Source: RGIG4608 sp964413365
GTDB lineage: Bacteria > Bacillota > Clostridia > Oscillospirales > CAG-272
Direction: 5' to 3'
Length of the DNA stretch: 64,000 nt
NCBI GenBank assembly: GCA_964413365.1
Contig: CAYPRM010000002.1
Location: 1-64,000 of the forward strand
Below the pieces are notes generated by a model, which had not been told where the DNA came from, searched no databases, and saw only the letters and a list, made by a program, of their open reading frames with translations. A program made the translations under genes and the position numbers. Below, in pieces: positions 8,987 to 17,978 of this stretch (positions are counted from its first letter, which is position 1; the number at the start of each line of letters is the position of its first letter).

Positions 8987-10873
8987 TTATTTTTCTGTGA
9001 GCTGCTGCTTCTGATACTGGAGCATATAGAGATCGTAGTATCTGCCGCGTTTTGCAAGAAGCTCAAAGTGATCTCCCTGCTCGATGATCTCTCCGTGGGA
9101 GAGCACGATGATATTATCCGCGTGCTGTATCGTGGAGAGGCGGTGCGCAACTATGAGCATCGTTCCTATATTCATCATCTTTTCAAGTGAATTTTGAATA
9201 AGGATCTCCGTTTCCGTATCAATATTTGCCGTCGCCTCGTCAAGTATCATAACGCTCGGCTTATGGATTATCGTTCTCGCGAAGCTGAGGAGCTGACGCT
9301 GACCTGCGGAGAAGTTATTGCCCCTCTCGCGCACCTCCTCATCAAGCCCGTCCTTGAGCTTGTCGATGAAGTGGTCGGCGTTGACGTACCTGCACGCCTC
9401 CATTATCTCCTCGTCGGTAAATCCGTCCTCGCGCAGTACGATATTCGAGCGTATCGTGCCGGAGAAGAGGAAAACGTCCTGAAGCATCTGACCGAAGTGC
9501 CTACGCAGGCTCGATATCTTGATATGCTTGATATCTATGCCGTCGATGAGGATCTGTCCCTTCTGTATGTCGTAATTTCGGCATATTAGAGAGAGAATGG
9601 TGGTCTTGCCCGAGCCGGTAGAGCCGACGAACGCGACCGTTTCCTTAGCCTTTATCTTAAAGGAGACGTCCTTAAGTATCCATTCCTCACCCTCGTATGC
9701 GAACCAGACGTTCTTGAACTCGATATTACCCTCGACGTGGTCAAGCTCGATAGCTCCCTCGGTATCGACTACCTCGGGCTGCATATCCATAATGGTAAAT
9801 ATCTTCTCGGCAGAGGCAAATGCGCTCTGAAGCCTATTGAACTGATCCGCAAGGTTCTGAATGGGATCGAAGAAGGTCTGTATATAGAGGTAGAACGAAA
9901 CGAGTATCTCGCTCGTTATCGTCTGACCGAGGAACGCAAAGTCGTCGATATAGCCCTTACCCGAGAGATAGAACAGGCAGAGCACGCTCGATATATAGAG
10001 CATATACACGATCGGGCGGAAGATACTGAAAACGAATATCTCGCTCAGCTTTGCACGTCCGAGCTCGTTGTTCTTGCCCATAAACTCACGCTTTTTCTTC
10101 TCCTCCCTATTGAAGATCTGAATGATCTTTATTCCCGACAGATTCTCGGAGAGGAAGGTATTTATATCCGTCGTACCGTCCTTGACCCGTCTATACGCAC
10201 GTCTTGCGAACTTTCTGAAGATGAGCGTAAAGAGGAAGATGAAGGGCACGAAGCAGAGCACCATAAGCGTCAGCATATAGTTGAGCATGAACATTGCCAC
10301 GATTATCGCGATGACAAGGAAGATATTTTTCACGAGGTTCGTAAGTATCTGCGTGAACATCATCGAGATAGCGTTAGTATCGTTCGTTACTCTCGTTACG
10401 AGTTTACCGACGGGAATACGGTTGAGCTGTGCGTGCGAGAGGCTCTCAATGTGTGTAAAGACGTCCTCGCGCAGGGCGGAGAGGATCTTCTGTCCGACTC
10501 TCTGCAGGAGTATCGCCTGAATATACTGGAACACGAGCGAGGTAATAAGAATAAAGGCATATATCGCGATGAAGGTAAAGAGCGTATCTAACTCAAACTC
10601 GCCCTTCATAACGCCCGTGATATTTCCAAGGAGTATGGGCGAGATCACGCTATACGCGATGGAAAACGCCATGGTAAATCCAACCGCAATAAACGAGCCT
10701 ATATGGGGCTTTGCGTACTTCATGATGCGGCGCATTATCTCGGAGTCCTTCATATTTCTCTCAAAGCCTATTCCCGCCTTATCATTTCTGATGGTGAGGT
10801 AGGCGATGAAGAATACTATACTGAACAGTCCGACGATGCCGCCGACGAATAAAAGAGGATAATATTCGTACAT
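8987..10873 (-). CDS. Heterodimeric ABC exporter subunit, catalytic-site half
   Basis: ABC exporter half-transporter of 628 residues: N-terminal membrane domain with about six segments, then an ATPase domain. Walker A 'GSTGSGKTTI', signature 'FSAGQRQ' and Walker B 'MILDEATANID' with catalytic Glu546 are all intact. The ATG at 10873 is preceded by AGGGGTG and lies one base after the partner's stop, which implies translational coupling. The 40 residues before the usual membrane domain add one extra N-terminal hydrophobic segment ('LLFVGGIVGLFSIVFFIAY'). It should pair with the upstream gene product. Known pairs of this kind (TM287/288, BmrCD, LmrCD) export drugs, lipids or peptides; the substrate here is unknown. 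Confidence 0.92.
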   Translation of the reverse strand: MYEYYPLLFVGGIVGLFSIVFFIAYLTIRNDKAGIGFERNMKDSEIMRRIMKYAKPHIGSFIAVGFTMAFSIAYSVISPILLGNITGVMKGEFELDTLFTFIAIYAFILITSLVFQYIQAILLQRVGQKILSALREDVFTHIESLSHAQLNRIPVGKLVTRVTNDTNAISMMFTQILTNLVKNIFLVIAIIVAMFMLNYMLTLMVLCFVPFIFLFTLIFRKFARRAYRRVKDGTTDINTFLSENLSGIKIIQIFNREEKKKREFMGKNNELGRAKLSEIFVFSIFRPIVYMLYISSVLCLFYLSGKGYIDDFAFLGQTITSEILVSFYLYIQTFFDPIQNLADQFNRLQSAFASAEKIFTIMDMQPEVVDTEGAIELDHVEGNIEFKNVWFAYEGEEWILKDVSFKIKAKETVAFVGSTGSGKTTILSLICRNYDIQKGQILIDGIDIKHIKISSLRRHFGQMLQDVFLFSGTIRSNIVLREDGFTDEEIMEACRYVNADHFIDKLKDGLDEEVRERGNNFSAGQRQLLSFARTIIHKPSVMILDEATANIDTETEILIQNSLEKMMNIGTMLIVAHRLSTIQHADNIIVLSHGEIIEQGDHFELLAKRGRYYDLYMLQYQKQQLTEK

Positions 10874-10874
10874 A

Positions 10875-12647
10875 TCATTCACCCCTTTCCTCTTCAAGCT
10901 TCTGAAGATCGACCGTAAGCTTGTACTCAGGGCAGGTCTCGACGAGCTGCTCATGAGTGCCGACCGCCACGATGCGACCGTCATCAACGAAGATTATCTT
11001 GTCCATTTTCTCGACTGTGGAGATACGGTGAGCGATCAGCACGGTCGTTCTTCCCTTCCTGTTCTCGCGCAAATTCTCGATAATGACCTTCTCGGTCTTG
11101 GTATCGACAGCACTTACGGAGTCATCGAGTATGAGTATCGACGCCTCCTTCATAAGAGCGCGCGCGATGGAGATCCTCTGCTTCTGACCGCCCGAGACGG
11201 TAACTCCACGCTCACCGAGCATGGTTGCGTACTTTGCGGGGAACTCGGAAATGTTCTCGTGAACGTCCGAGAGTGTAGCAACTCTCTCTACCTCGTCAGC
11301 ATCTGCAGAATCCGTCGCAAAGGCGATGTTATTCTCTATCGTATCGCTGAAGAGGAAATTATCCTGCGGCACGTATGCACAAAAATCGCGAAGCTGCTTT
11401 ATCGGTATCCTGTTTATATCCACGCCGTCGATGAACACCGTTCCATCGGGGACGTTATAAACACGCAGTATCAGGTCGACGATCGTCGTCTTTCCCGAGC
11501 CCGTCTTTCCGATTATACCGACATTCTCACCCGCGGATATCTTGAAGCTGACGTCATGGAGAGCCTCATATTCACCGTCGGGATATACGAAATTAAGACC
11601 TCTGAACTCGATATCGCCCCTGATCGTATCAAGGGGGCTGACCTTCTGTGCATCAACGACATCGGGCTTTGCATCAAGAAGCTCGGAAATTCTCTTTAGG
11701 GACGCGCGTCCGCGGCTCGTCATATCTATGAGCATCGAGATAGCCATAATGGGCCAGACGATCGAGCCGAAGTAACCGTAGAACTCAAGGAGCTCCTCGA
11801 CTCTCAGCGTGCCGTTGTATACGAGATATCCGCCGTATCCGAGTATTATGCAGACAACGGACTGAACGAAGAACGTTACCGAAATGTGGAGGAACGTCGA
11901 GATCTTAGTGAATTTGATATTGATCTCCTCGTTCTCCTTATTGAGCTGCTTGAACGCCCACAGCTCCTTAAACTCCTTGACGAACGCCTTTATTACGGCT
12001 ATTCCCGAGAAGCTCTCCTGCGAGAAGTCCGACAGCTTGGAGAATTTCTCCTGTCTTTCCTCCCACTTTTCGGTCATATATTTTCCGACGAACGTTCCCA
12101 CAAGTAAAAGCAGGATCATCGGTATGAGTGAGAGCAGCGTGAGCCAGATGTTCACCTGCGACATTCTGTAAAGTGCGAGGGAGGCAAGTGCCAGTGCGTC
12201 AAAGGTCATCAGCGGACCGTCTCCGAAGCATTCATTTATTGTTTCGAGGTCGTTCGTAAAGAGCGACATCATATTTCCGACCTTGTTTACCTGATAATAC
12301 TGCTGTGAGAGGTCTTTACAATGGTCGAACATTCTCTCGCGCAGATCGGTCTCCACCTTTATGGCAGTTCCGTACATACAGATTCTCCACAAAAATCTTC
12401 CGACCGCCATAACAAATATTATGAATATCATCGGCGCGCAGATCCTGTCAAGCAGGAAATTCACGTCAAATGCGATCAGCTCACCGTCGATATCGACAAA
12501 GCCGCTGTTGAGTCCTGCGATCATGTAGTTATACAGACGCGGTATCAGCAGCTGGAAATAGTCGACCGCAACGAGTGCCGCAATTCCAAGCAGCAAGGCA
12601 AAGAAATGCTTCTTGTAGTACTTATTTATGTACTTTCCGAATATCAT
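10875..12647 (-). CDS. Heterodimeric ABC exporter subunit, degenerate-site half
   Basis: Partner of the downstream half-transporter, 590 residues, six predicted membrane segments plus ATPase. Walker A 'GKTGSGKTTI' and signature 'VSGGQKQR' are present, but the Walker B reads 'LILDDSVSAVD', with Asp509 where the catalytic Glu should be. That substitution marks the degenerate nucleotide site of heterodimeric exporters. The ATG at 12647 has GGGAA about 9 bp upstream; a GTG at 12656 is possible but sits right on the ribosome site. A consensus promoter at 12696-12724 drives the pair. Confidence 0.92.
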   Translation of the reverse strand: MIFGKYINKYYKKHFFALLLGIAALVAVDYFQLLIPRLYNYMIAGLNSGFVDIDGELIAFDVNFLLDRICAPMIFIIFVMAVGRFLWRICMYGTAIKVETDLRERMFDHCKDLSQQYYQVNKVGNMMSLFTNDLETINECFGDGPLMTFDALALASLALYRMSQVNIWLTLLSLIPMILLLLVGTFVGKYMTEKWEERQEKFSKLSDFSQESFSGIAVIKAFVKEFKELWAFKQLNKENEEINIKFTKISTFLHISVTFFVQSVVCIILGYGGYLVYNGTLRVEELLEFYGYFGSIVWPIMAISMLIDMTSRGRASLKRISELLDAKPDVVDAQKVSPLDTIRGDIEFRGLNFVYPDGEYEALHDVSFKISAGENVGIIGKTGSGKTTIVDLILRVYNVPDGTVFIDGVDINRIPIKQLRDFCAYVPQDNFLFSDTIENNIAFATDSADADEVERVATLSDVHENISEFPAKYATMLGERGVTVSGGQKQRISIARALMKEASILILDDSVSAVDTKTEKVIIENLRENRKGRTTVLIAHRISTVEKMDKIIFVDDGRIVAVGTHEQLVETCPEYKLTVDLQKLEEERGE

Positions 12648-12695
12648 TGGCTTCACTTCCCTTCTTTATATATAGCCAAACAGCAATTAAGTATG

Positions 12696-12724
12696 ATTAT
12701 ATCACAAACTGCTCGGTTTTTCAA
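12696..12724 (-). promoter_or_regulatory. Promoter of the ABC exporter pair
   Basis: Minus strand TTGAAA (12724-12719), 17-bp spacer, TATAAT (12701-12696). Confidence 0.8.
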
Positions 12725-12756
12725 TAGATATTTGCAAAAAACAGAAGAAAAAGCAG

Positions 12757-12792
12757 AAAAAACAAGGGAAGGATCACGGAGATCCCTCCCTT
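12757..12792 (-). terminator. Terminator of the pectate lyase gene
   Basis: 12-bp stem (12764-12775 with 12781-12792, one G-T pair), 5-nt loop, followed on the minus strand by a run of T's (12763-12757). Confidence 0.85.
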
Positions 12793-12810
12793 TTTCAAAA
12801 TATGAAAAAT

Positions 12811-15259
12811 TTACTGTATTACGAAGTAGAAAAGGTTCATAGAGTCGCCCTTTGTAATGGTATGATCGCCTGCCTCAAGCTCAACGGTAACTACGCCGTT
12901 AGAGTCTGCCGAGGTTGCAGATCCGTCGATCTTCACAGAGCCTTTTGCCTTATCAAAGACCATTATGAGCGTCCTTGCCTCGCTGAGTGTGAAGGTAATG
13001 GAGGTAGAGGATTCCATCTTGAGGCAACGGGTGAGCGTAAGCTCGCCGTAGGTCTTTGTTCCCTTGCTTGTGGAGTAGTTTCCTTTTACCGTGATGCCTG
13101 CAGGAGCATTTGGCTGAGCAGTCATATTCCATACGATATCGCCAACGGGTGCTGTGATCGTTCCGCCTTCGCCGCCCGTGCTTCCGCCTTCGCCGCCTGT
13201 GCTTCCGCCTTCGCCGCCCGTGCTTCCGCCTTCGCCGCCCGTGCTTCCGCCTTCGCCGCCCGTGCTTCCGCCACCCGATGTGCTGCTTGATGTAACGTTA
13301 GTGGAAACGAGCGTGCCCTTATAGGACAGGAGTGCCGACTTAAGATCGGGGATAACATTGTAATTTTTATCCTCATCCGCGGAGAACGTCCACTTGAAGT
13401 CGCCGCCCTGAACACGTCCTGCGAAGTTCATTACTGTCTCCTTTGCGTTCTCTGCGCTCTGGACATTGTAGCTGTACATCGAGGATGCGGTGTCGAAATT
13501 GTTATAGGTCGAGCCTCCCTGGAAAGCCTTAACGCTCGAGGGAACGGTCTCATTCCTTGTAGATGCAAGGTAGCAGTCAAACTGCGTGCTGTTCTGCTGA
13601 TAGGTAACGAGGGGCTTGCAATCAACGAGTATATTGCCGTAAGCCTTGATGATTCCGCCGTTCTCGCCGCTGAATGTTCCTTCACCGTCTTTGCTGCTCG
13701 ATATATCCGAGCCCTGCTTGGAGATGAGCATGGTGTAATTGGAGCTGCGGAAATAGTTATTCTCAACGAATACGGACGAGCCCATCGTAGCACCAACGCC
13801 GTATTTCGATACGCCGTCATAGTAGTTGTTGTAAACGTGAACGGTGCAGGTCCTTACTCTCGGATGACGGGAGTCGGAGTGATCGTACCAGTTGTGGTGG
13901 TAGGTGATGCAGTTCTCCGTGCTCTCGCTCTTCATTCCCTGGAGGTTGGATTTGCCCGTGTCAATGAAGTGGTTGAACGAAAGTGTGATGTTTGTAGAGG
14001 TCTTTGTATCAAGCGCGCCGTCGCCCTTTGCCTGATCGGCATCCTTGCCAGCAAGACCGTAGAAAAGATCGCAGTTATGTACCCAGATATGGCTGTTATC
14101 CTGCTGAAGGCTGATGTTGTCGCCCTCATCGCTATCGCAGTTCATAAAGCCGAGGTTTCTGATCTCAACGTTCTTAGCGCCCTTTACGCAGAGTCCGAAG
14201 CCGTTGAAGGTAGCATCGTTTCCAACGCCCTCAATGGTAAGTCCCTTGTCGAATGCGCCCTTGTTGATATCCACCTTGAGGTCGCCCTTGTCAAGGACTG
14301 CGGGATCTTCGATATTTCCGATAAATCTGATGCAGAGGGGGTGCTCAAAGTAACCCTTTTTAAGTCCGAGAATGATATTCTGAACACCGACCTTGGTCTC
14401 GATCTTGTTCTTGTCGACCCTCATATCAAGGGAAACGGTGTCCTTGTTCTCGTTTGTAACGTAAACAACAACAGCGTCGGATTTGAGTGTTCCGTCCTCG
14501 TTGTACGCACCGCTTGCCGTGCCGCCAACGAACGCAAAGCCCTCTCTGATGTGAGAGATCGTGTCCTCGGTGAAGGAGGACTTGTGATCCGTTATCTCCT
14601 CAGTTCCCTGTACGGGGATAACGTCTATTCTGTATGTACCTGCCGAGAGACCGAGAATATCGCATCTGTAATATTCGCCGTAATATCTCGTGAGCTCCTT
14701 GTCAACGAGCGTGCCGTTGCAGTAAACGTTGTAGGAGTCCGCACCCTCAACGGGCTTCCATGCGCAGAAGATCGTCTCAAAGGAGTAGCCTGTGAGAATG
14801 AACTCGATGTCACCCGTGATCTCGGGATTGGGGTTCTCCTGTGGTCTGCTCGTCGTGGTAGTGGTAGTGCCGTCGGGCTTCTTCGTAGTTGNNNNNNNNN
14901 NNNNNNNNNNNNNNNNNNNNNNNNNNNNNNNNNNNNNNNNNNNNNNNNNNNNNNNNNNNNNNNNNNNNNNNNNNNNNNNNNNNNNNNNNNNTAGTCGTCG
15001 ATGTGGTAGTCGTGCCATCGGGCTTCTTTGTAGTTGTAGTCGTCGATGTGGTAGTCGTGCCATCGGGCTTCTTTGTAGTTGTAGTCGTCGACGTGGTCGT
15101 CGTGCCGTCAGGCTCCTTTGTAGTTGTAGTCGTTGATGTGGTCTCGGGATCGGTCGTGCCAGAGGGCGAGGTGGTCTTGAGTGAGCCTATCCAGCTGCAC
15201 GCGCCGAGCATACCCGCGATCATTGAAAAGAGCAGTATAGCCGCCAAAAATCTTTTCAT
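12811..15259 (-). CDS. Secreted PL1 pectate lyase lipoprotein (interrupted by assembly gap)
   Basis: Pectin-degrading surface lipoprotein. It starts at 15259 (AAAGGA upstream) with MKRFLAAILLFSMIAG and lipobox 'MLGAC'. Next is a Thr-rich linker of 15-residue repeats (T/K/PDG pattern), broken by 100 N's at 14892-14991. A fibronectin-III-like segment ('FCAWKPVEGADSYNVYCNG') follows, then the pectate lyase domain with right-handed beta-helix motifs 'IWVHNCDLFYG', 'GALDTKTSTNITLSFNHF' and the catalytic-region 'RHPRVR'. After that come five GGEGGST repeats and a roughly 100-residue C-terminal beta domain of the kind appended to pectinases. The frames on the two sides differ, so the true gap length must be divisible by three if the gene is intact. 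Own promoter and terminator. Confidence 0.88.
13163..13267 (-). repeat. Five 21-bp repeats encoding a GGEGGST linker
   Basis: Near-identical 21-bp units, one carrying a silent change, encode a flexible Gly/Glu/Ser/Thr hinge between the pectate lyase helix and the C-terminal domain. Confidence 0.9.
14892..14991. other. Assembly gap of exactly 100 N
   Basis: A run of 100 N's is a conventional placeholder. Both flanks carry copies of the same Thr-rich repeat unit, so the repeat array most likely collapsed or broke the assembly here. Confidence 0.97.
14992..15126 (-). repeat. 45-bp tandem repeats encoding a Thr/Lys/Pro-Asp-Gly linker
   Basis: Three consecutive 45-bp units (14992-15036, 15037-15081, 15082-15126) encode 15 residues each of the TTTTKKPDGTTTTST type; the first two are identical at the DNA level. 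A diverged unit lies across the gap at about 14855-14891. Confidence 0.92.
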
Positions 15260-15300
15260 GTCAATGAGTCCTTTCTTTTTTGTATTATGCATACATTATT

Positions 15301-15329
15301 ATTTTACACCTTTTTTGACCTAAAAGCAA
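15301..15329 (-). promoter_or_regulatory. Promoter of the pectate lyase gene
   Basis: Minus strand TTGCTT (15329-15324), 17-bp spacer, TAAAAT (15306-15301), 42 bp before the start codon. Confidence 0.65.
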
Positions 15330-15415
15330 TAGAATTTCGTCTTTTTTTCGCATTTTTCTATTTTTGTCCGTTTTGCACAAAAACATGAATCCTGTTTTGT
15401 GAATTTTCAAAGCTC

Positions 15416-16201
15416 CTAAGAGCAAAAGTAGTTTTTCGTCGCGATCAAGCCGTCCTCGCGTATCACGTATACGGGACAGCTCGGCTCGGGCGATAGCTCC
15501 ATCGCACACACCGCGTCAAATCTCGCCGCAGGACAGATGCTCGCCCTCCCCCCTCTTAGCTCGCAGATCAGATCTTCAATGCTCTCAACTCGCCGCTCAA
15601 GGCCCACGCCCGAGACCTGCGCGCCGTCGTGTATCGAGTGTATGTCACTGCCACCAACCATCGGCATACCGAGGTTTTTCGCGTATTCGTAAGCCCTGCG
15701 CGAGTAAATGTCCTCGTGCCCGACGTTCAATACCTCCACCGCGTCCACAAGATCGCGCGCTAACCTAATGTCGGAAATGTAGTACCGCTCGCGATAGGGG
15801 TGCGCTTGAATTATGTAGCCGCCGCTCTCGCGTATCAGCCTGAAAAACGGTATCCTGCCCATGTCCCTCACCTCGGGGTGAGCCTTTAACCACTCGGGCG
15901 AGATACCGAGCACTAAATATTCGTCCGTGCCGTCCGAAAATTTTTGCTCGAAGCCGAAAAGCACGACAAAATCCTTCTTTTCGCCCTCTCTTTTCGCCCT
16001 GTAATACCCCTCGCAGAATTTGTCAATAAATTCACCCCACGGAAGCCTGCGGTTGATGCAGGTGTTGCCGTGGTAGAAGTGATCCGTGACCACCATTCCG
16101 CTGTATCCGCGTGATATGTAAAAATCTATGTAATCCTCCGCCGCCGCGATCGAGCAAAGACTCGCAGCATCCGTGTGCGCGTGTAATTCGTAGTAAAACA
16201 T
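15416..16201 (-). CDS. PHP-domain metal-dependent phosphoesterase
   Basis: Cytoplasmic protein of 261 residues with the polymerase-and-histidinol-phosphatase (PHP) fold. Visible metal-binding motifs are 'ELHAHTDAASLC' at the N-terminus, 'VVTDH' near residue 40, 'IIQAHPYRE' and 'GGSDIHSIH'. Stand-alone members hydrolyse small phosphoesters such as nucleotide 3',5'-bisphosphates or histidinol phosphate, but assignment needs biochemistry. The ATG at 16201 follows GGAGGG. It has its own perfect promoter (16237-16265) and no close same-strand partner, so context gives no further clue. Confidence 0.82.
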   Translation of the reverse strand: MFYYELHAHTDAASLCSIAAAEDYIDFYISRGYSGMVVTDHFYHGNTCINRRLPWGEFIDKFCEGYYRAKREGEKKDFVVLFGFEQKFSDGTDEYLVLGISPEWLKAHPEVRDMGRIPFFRLIRESGGYIIQAHPYRERYYISDIRLARDLVDAVEVLNVGHEDIYSRRAYEYAKNLGMPMVGGSDIHSIHDGAQVSGVGLERRVESIEDLICELRGGRASICPAARFDAVCAMELSPEPSCPVYVIREDGLIATKNYFCS

Positions 16202-16236
16202 CGCCCCACTTCCCTCCTTTTCTGCCGTACCCAGTA

Positions 16237-16265
16237 ATTATACCCCATTCCCCCGAAAATGTCAA
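16237..16265 (-). promoter_or_regulatory. Promoter of the PHP phosphoesterase gene
   Basis: Minus strand TTGACA (16265-16260), 17-bp spacer, TATAAT (16242-16237). Confidence 0.85.
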
Positions 16266-16347
16266 TATTCTTTTGGTGAATAAATAAGGGATCGGGTGCA
16301 CACGCCTACCGTCTCGCGCATATGTGCAGTCATTAAGGCAAAAACAC

Positions 16348-16376
16348 TTGACAAAGGGTGGGGGATGTGGTAGAAT
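16348..16376 (+). promoter_or_regulatory. Promoter of the heavy-metal exporter gene
   Basis: TTGACA (16348-16353), 17-bp spacer rich in G, TAGAAT (16371-16376). The leader up to the start codon at 16451 is about 70 nt and contains several G-runs. Confidence 0.8.
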
Positions 16377-16450
16377 GGGGTGGTAAAAGGGGCTATTTGC
16401 TCGGGGGCGGGGTTACGCTACGAGTTGGTGGCTGACAAACGGAGGGAAAT

Positions 16451-17332
16451 ATGCAATTACTGGAGCTTATATGGCACAGTGTCAAGGACACTATTGTCAT
16501 AATACCTTTTCTATTTTTAACTTATCTGTTAATGGAGTATCTTGAGCACCGCGCAGGCAATGGTGCGGAGAAGCTGCTCAAGCGCTCGGGACAATTCGGC
16601 GCGGTCGTTGGCGGTGCGCTCGGACTCGTTCCGCAATGCGGATTTTCAAGTGCCGCGGCAGGGCTTTACAGTGCCCGTGTAATTTCGATGGGCACGCTGA
16701 TCTCGGTATTCCTCTCTACGAGCGACGAGATGATCCCCATTTTCATTGCGCGTCCCGATTCAGATCTTCTCTCAATGCTCAAGATCCTCGCCGTCAAGCT
16801 CGGCATCTCGATCCTTGCAGGCGTTGCGGTGGATCTCGTGCTCAGGGCGATATACAAAAAGCGTGGCGGTGAGCCAACGGTCAAGATCGACGAGCTCTGC
16901 GAGAGGGACAAGTGCCATTGCCACAACAATCTTCTCAAGAGCACGCTCATTCACACGGGCAAGATCTCTGCCTTCATTCTGATCTTCACGTTCGTGCTCA
17001 ATTTCCTCGTGTACTTCGTCGGTGAGGACACGATCGCGATGCTCGTTCTCGACAAGCCCGTGCTTGCGAACATTCTTGCCGCGGTGGTCGGGCTCATTCC
17101 CAACTGCGCGTCGAGCGTGATCATCAGCGAGCTTTTCATCGGCGGCGTGATCTCCGCAGGTGCACTGATGTCGGGACTTCTCGTTAATAGCGGCGTTGCG
17201 CTCGCCGTACTGTTCAGAACGAACAGACCGAGGAAAAATACGTTCATAATCGTCGGCATCATCCTCGCCATTGCGATCCTCGCAGGAATCGTTATCGACC
17301 TCACCCCCATCGCAAGGTGGATCGCAGGATAA
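16451..17332 (+). CDS. Putative 10-TM heavy-metal exporter (ArsP_2-like; arsenic or manganese)
   Basis: Membrane permease of 293 residues resembling the PF11449-type family annotated as arsenic efflux or manganese transporter. Two hydrophobic repeat halves each carry a conserved G-P-C turn: 'GLVPQCGFSSAAAGL' near residue 57 and 'GLIPNCASSVIISELF' near 215. Between them is a cytoplasmic loop with a Cys/His cluster, 'CERDKCHCHNN', that could bind metal. GGAGGG precedes the ATG. The metal is not determinable; the family name is recalled from pattern, not from a search. It is followed by a bidirectional terminator. Confidence 0.72.
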   Translation: MQLLELIWHSVKDTIVIIPFLFLTYLLMEYLEHRAGNGAEKLLKRSGQFGAVVGGALGLVPQCGFSSAAAGLYSARVISMGTLISVFLSTSDEMIPIFIARPDSDLLSMLKILAVKLGISILAGVAVDLVLRAIYKKRGGEPTVKIDELCERDKCHCHNNLLKSTLIHTGKISAFILIFTFVLNFLVYFVGEDTIAMLVLDKPVLANILAAVVGLIPNCASSVIISELFIGGVISAGALMSGLLVNSGVALAVLFRTNRPRKNTFIIVGIILAIAILAGIVIDLTPIARWIAG

Positions 17333-17336
17333 AATA

Positions 17337-17387
17337 AAAAAGAGCAAGATCAAGGGAAACAAAAGCTCCTTTGGTCTTGCTCTTTTT
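17337..17387. terminator. Bidirectional terminator between exporter and cupin genes
   Basis: AAAAAGAGCAAGA (17337-17349) pairs with TCTTGCTCTTTTT (17375-17387); A/T flanks on both sides let it serve both converging genes. A weak inner stem (CAAGG/CCTTTG) lies in the loop. Confidence 0.8.
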
Positions 17388-17401
17388 ATTCTTACTATTC
17401 C

Positions 17402-17893
17402 CTACCCCTCCTGCGTGGGGCATTTTCTATTTTGGGGCGGTGCGTAGGTGGAGGTGAGCTTGAGCGCTCCTCTGCCCGAATTTATGATATTGTGCCACGT
17501 ACATGCCGGAACAAAGACGGCATCGCCGCTATGGAGTCTATAAGTCGTATCGAGTGCATCCTCGGCAAGTCCGACCGCGACTATGGCGTTCCCCTGCTCT
17601 ACTCTGACGTACTGATCCGCATCCGTATGGACCTCCGCACCGACGCTCTCTCCACGTGGGACGGAGATCATCACCATCTGCATATACGTGCCGCGCCAGA
17701 CGCTCGCCCTCTTTTCCGCAGAGTGGCAAGCGAGCCTTCCGATGCTTTTTAGGACGAGCACCTCACCGCCGCGGTCGCTCGCACATCTGCCGCCCGTTGT
17801 AAGGATGCTCTCCGCGGCATCGCGATCGTGATCGTGATCGCTTGGGCGGTCGCGTTGTGGGGAGTCGACCTTTATCCCTTCATTCATTCTCAT
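17402..17893 (-). CDS. Cupin-domain protein
   Basis: Single-domain cupin of 163 residues. The ATG at 17893 is chosen because GGAGGA lies 7 bp upstream; further ATGs two codons before and after are possible. The core 'VPRGESVGAEVHTDADQYVRVEQG' region (about residues 72-95) and 'LHSGDAVFVPACTWHNIIN' are the two cupin motifs; the first has the H-x-D..Q form common in small Clostridial cupins. The first 35 residues are charged, with an HDHDRD stretch. Sugar-phosphate isomerase-like or regulatory roles are both known in the family, so function is open. Confidence 0.8.
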   Translation of the reverse strand: MRMNEGIKVDSPQRDRPSDHDHDRDAAESILTTGGRCASDRGGEVLVLKSIGRLACHSAEKRASVWRGTYMQMVMISVPRGESVGAEVHTDADQYVRVEQGNAIVAVGLAEDALDTTYRLHSGDAVFVPACTWHNIINSGRGALKLTSTYAPPQNRKCPTQEG

Positions 17894-17931
17894 TCGCATA
17901 TCCTCCTTCATCTCACTGCTTTCATTATATG

Positions 17932-17967
17932 CAAAAAAAGAAAAGATGCCCACAGGCATCTTTTCTT
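17932..17967 (-). terminator. Terminator of ftsZ
   Basis: Perfect 13-bp stem AAGAAAAGATGCC (17938-17950) / GGCATCTTTTCTT (17955-17967), 4-nt loop, followed by T's on the minus strand. Confidence 0.88.
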
Positions 17968-17978
17968 CTATTATTGTA

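Noticed and set aside
14992..15126. Regular repeats as a CRISPR array
   Set aside because: Units are contiguous without spacers and encode an in-frame Thr-rich linker.
14810..15292. Frameshift in the pectate lyase gene
   Set aside because: The frame change is produced by the arbitrary 100-N gap length; both flanks encode the same repeat.
16377..16450. yybP-ykoY manganese riboswitch before the metal exporter
   Set aside because: The conserved loop sequences of that class are not seen; only the G-rich character remains, reported as an open finding.
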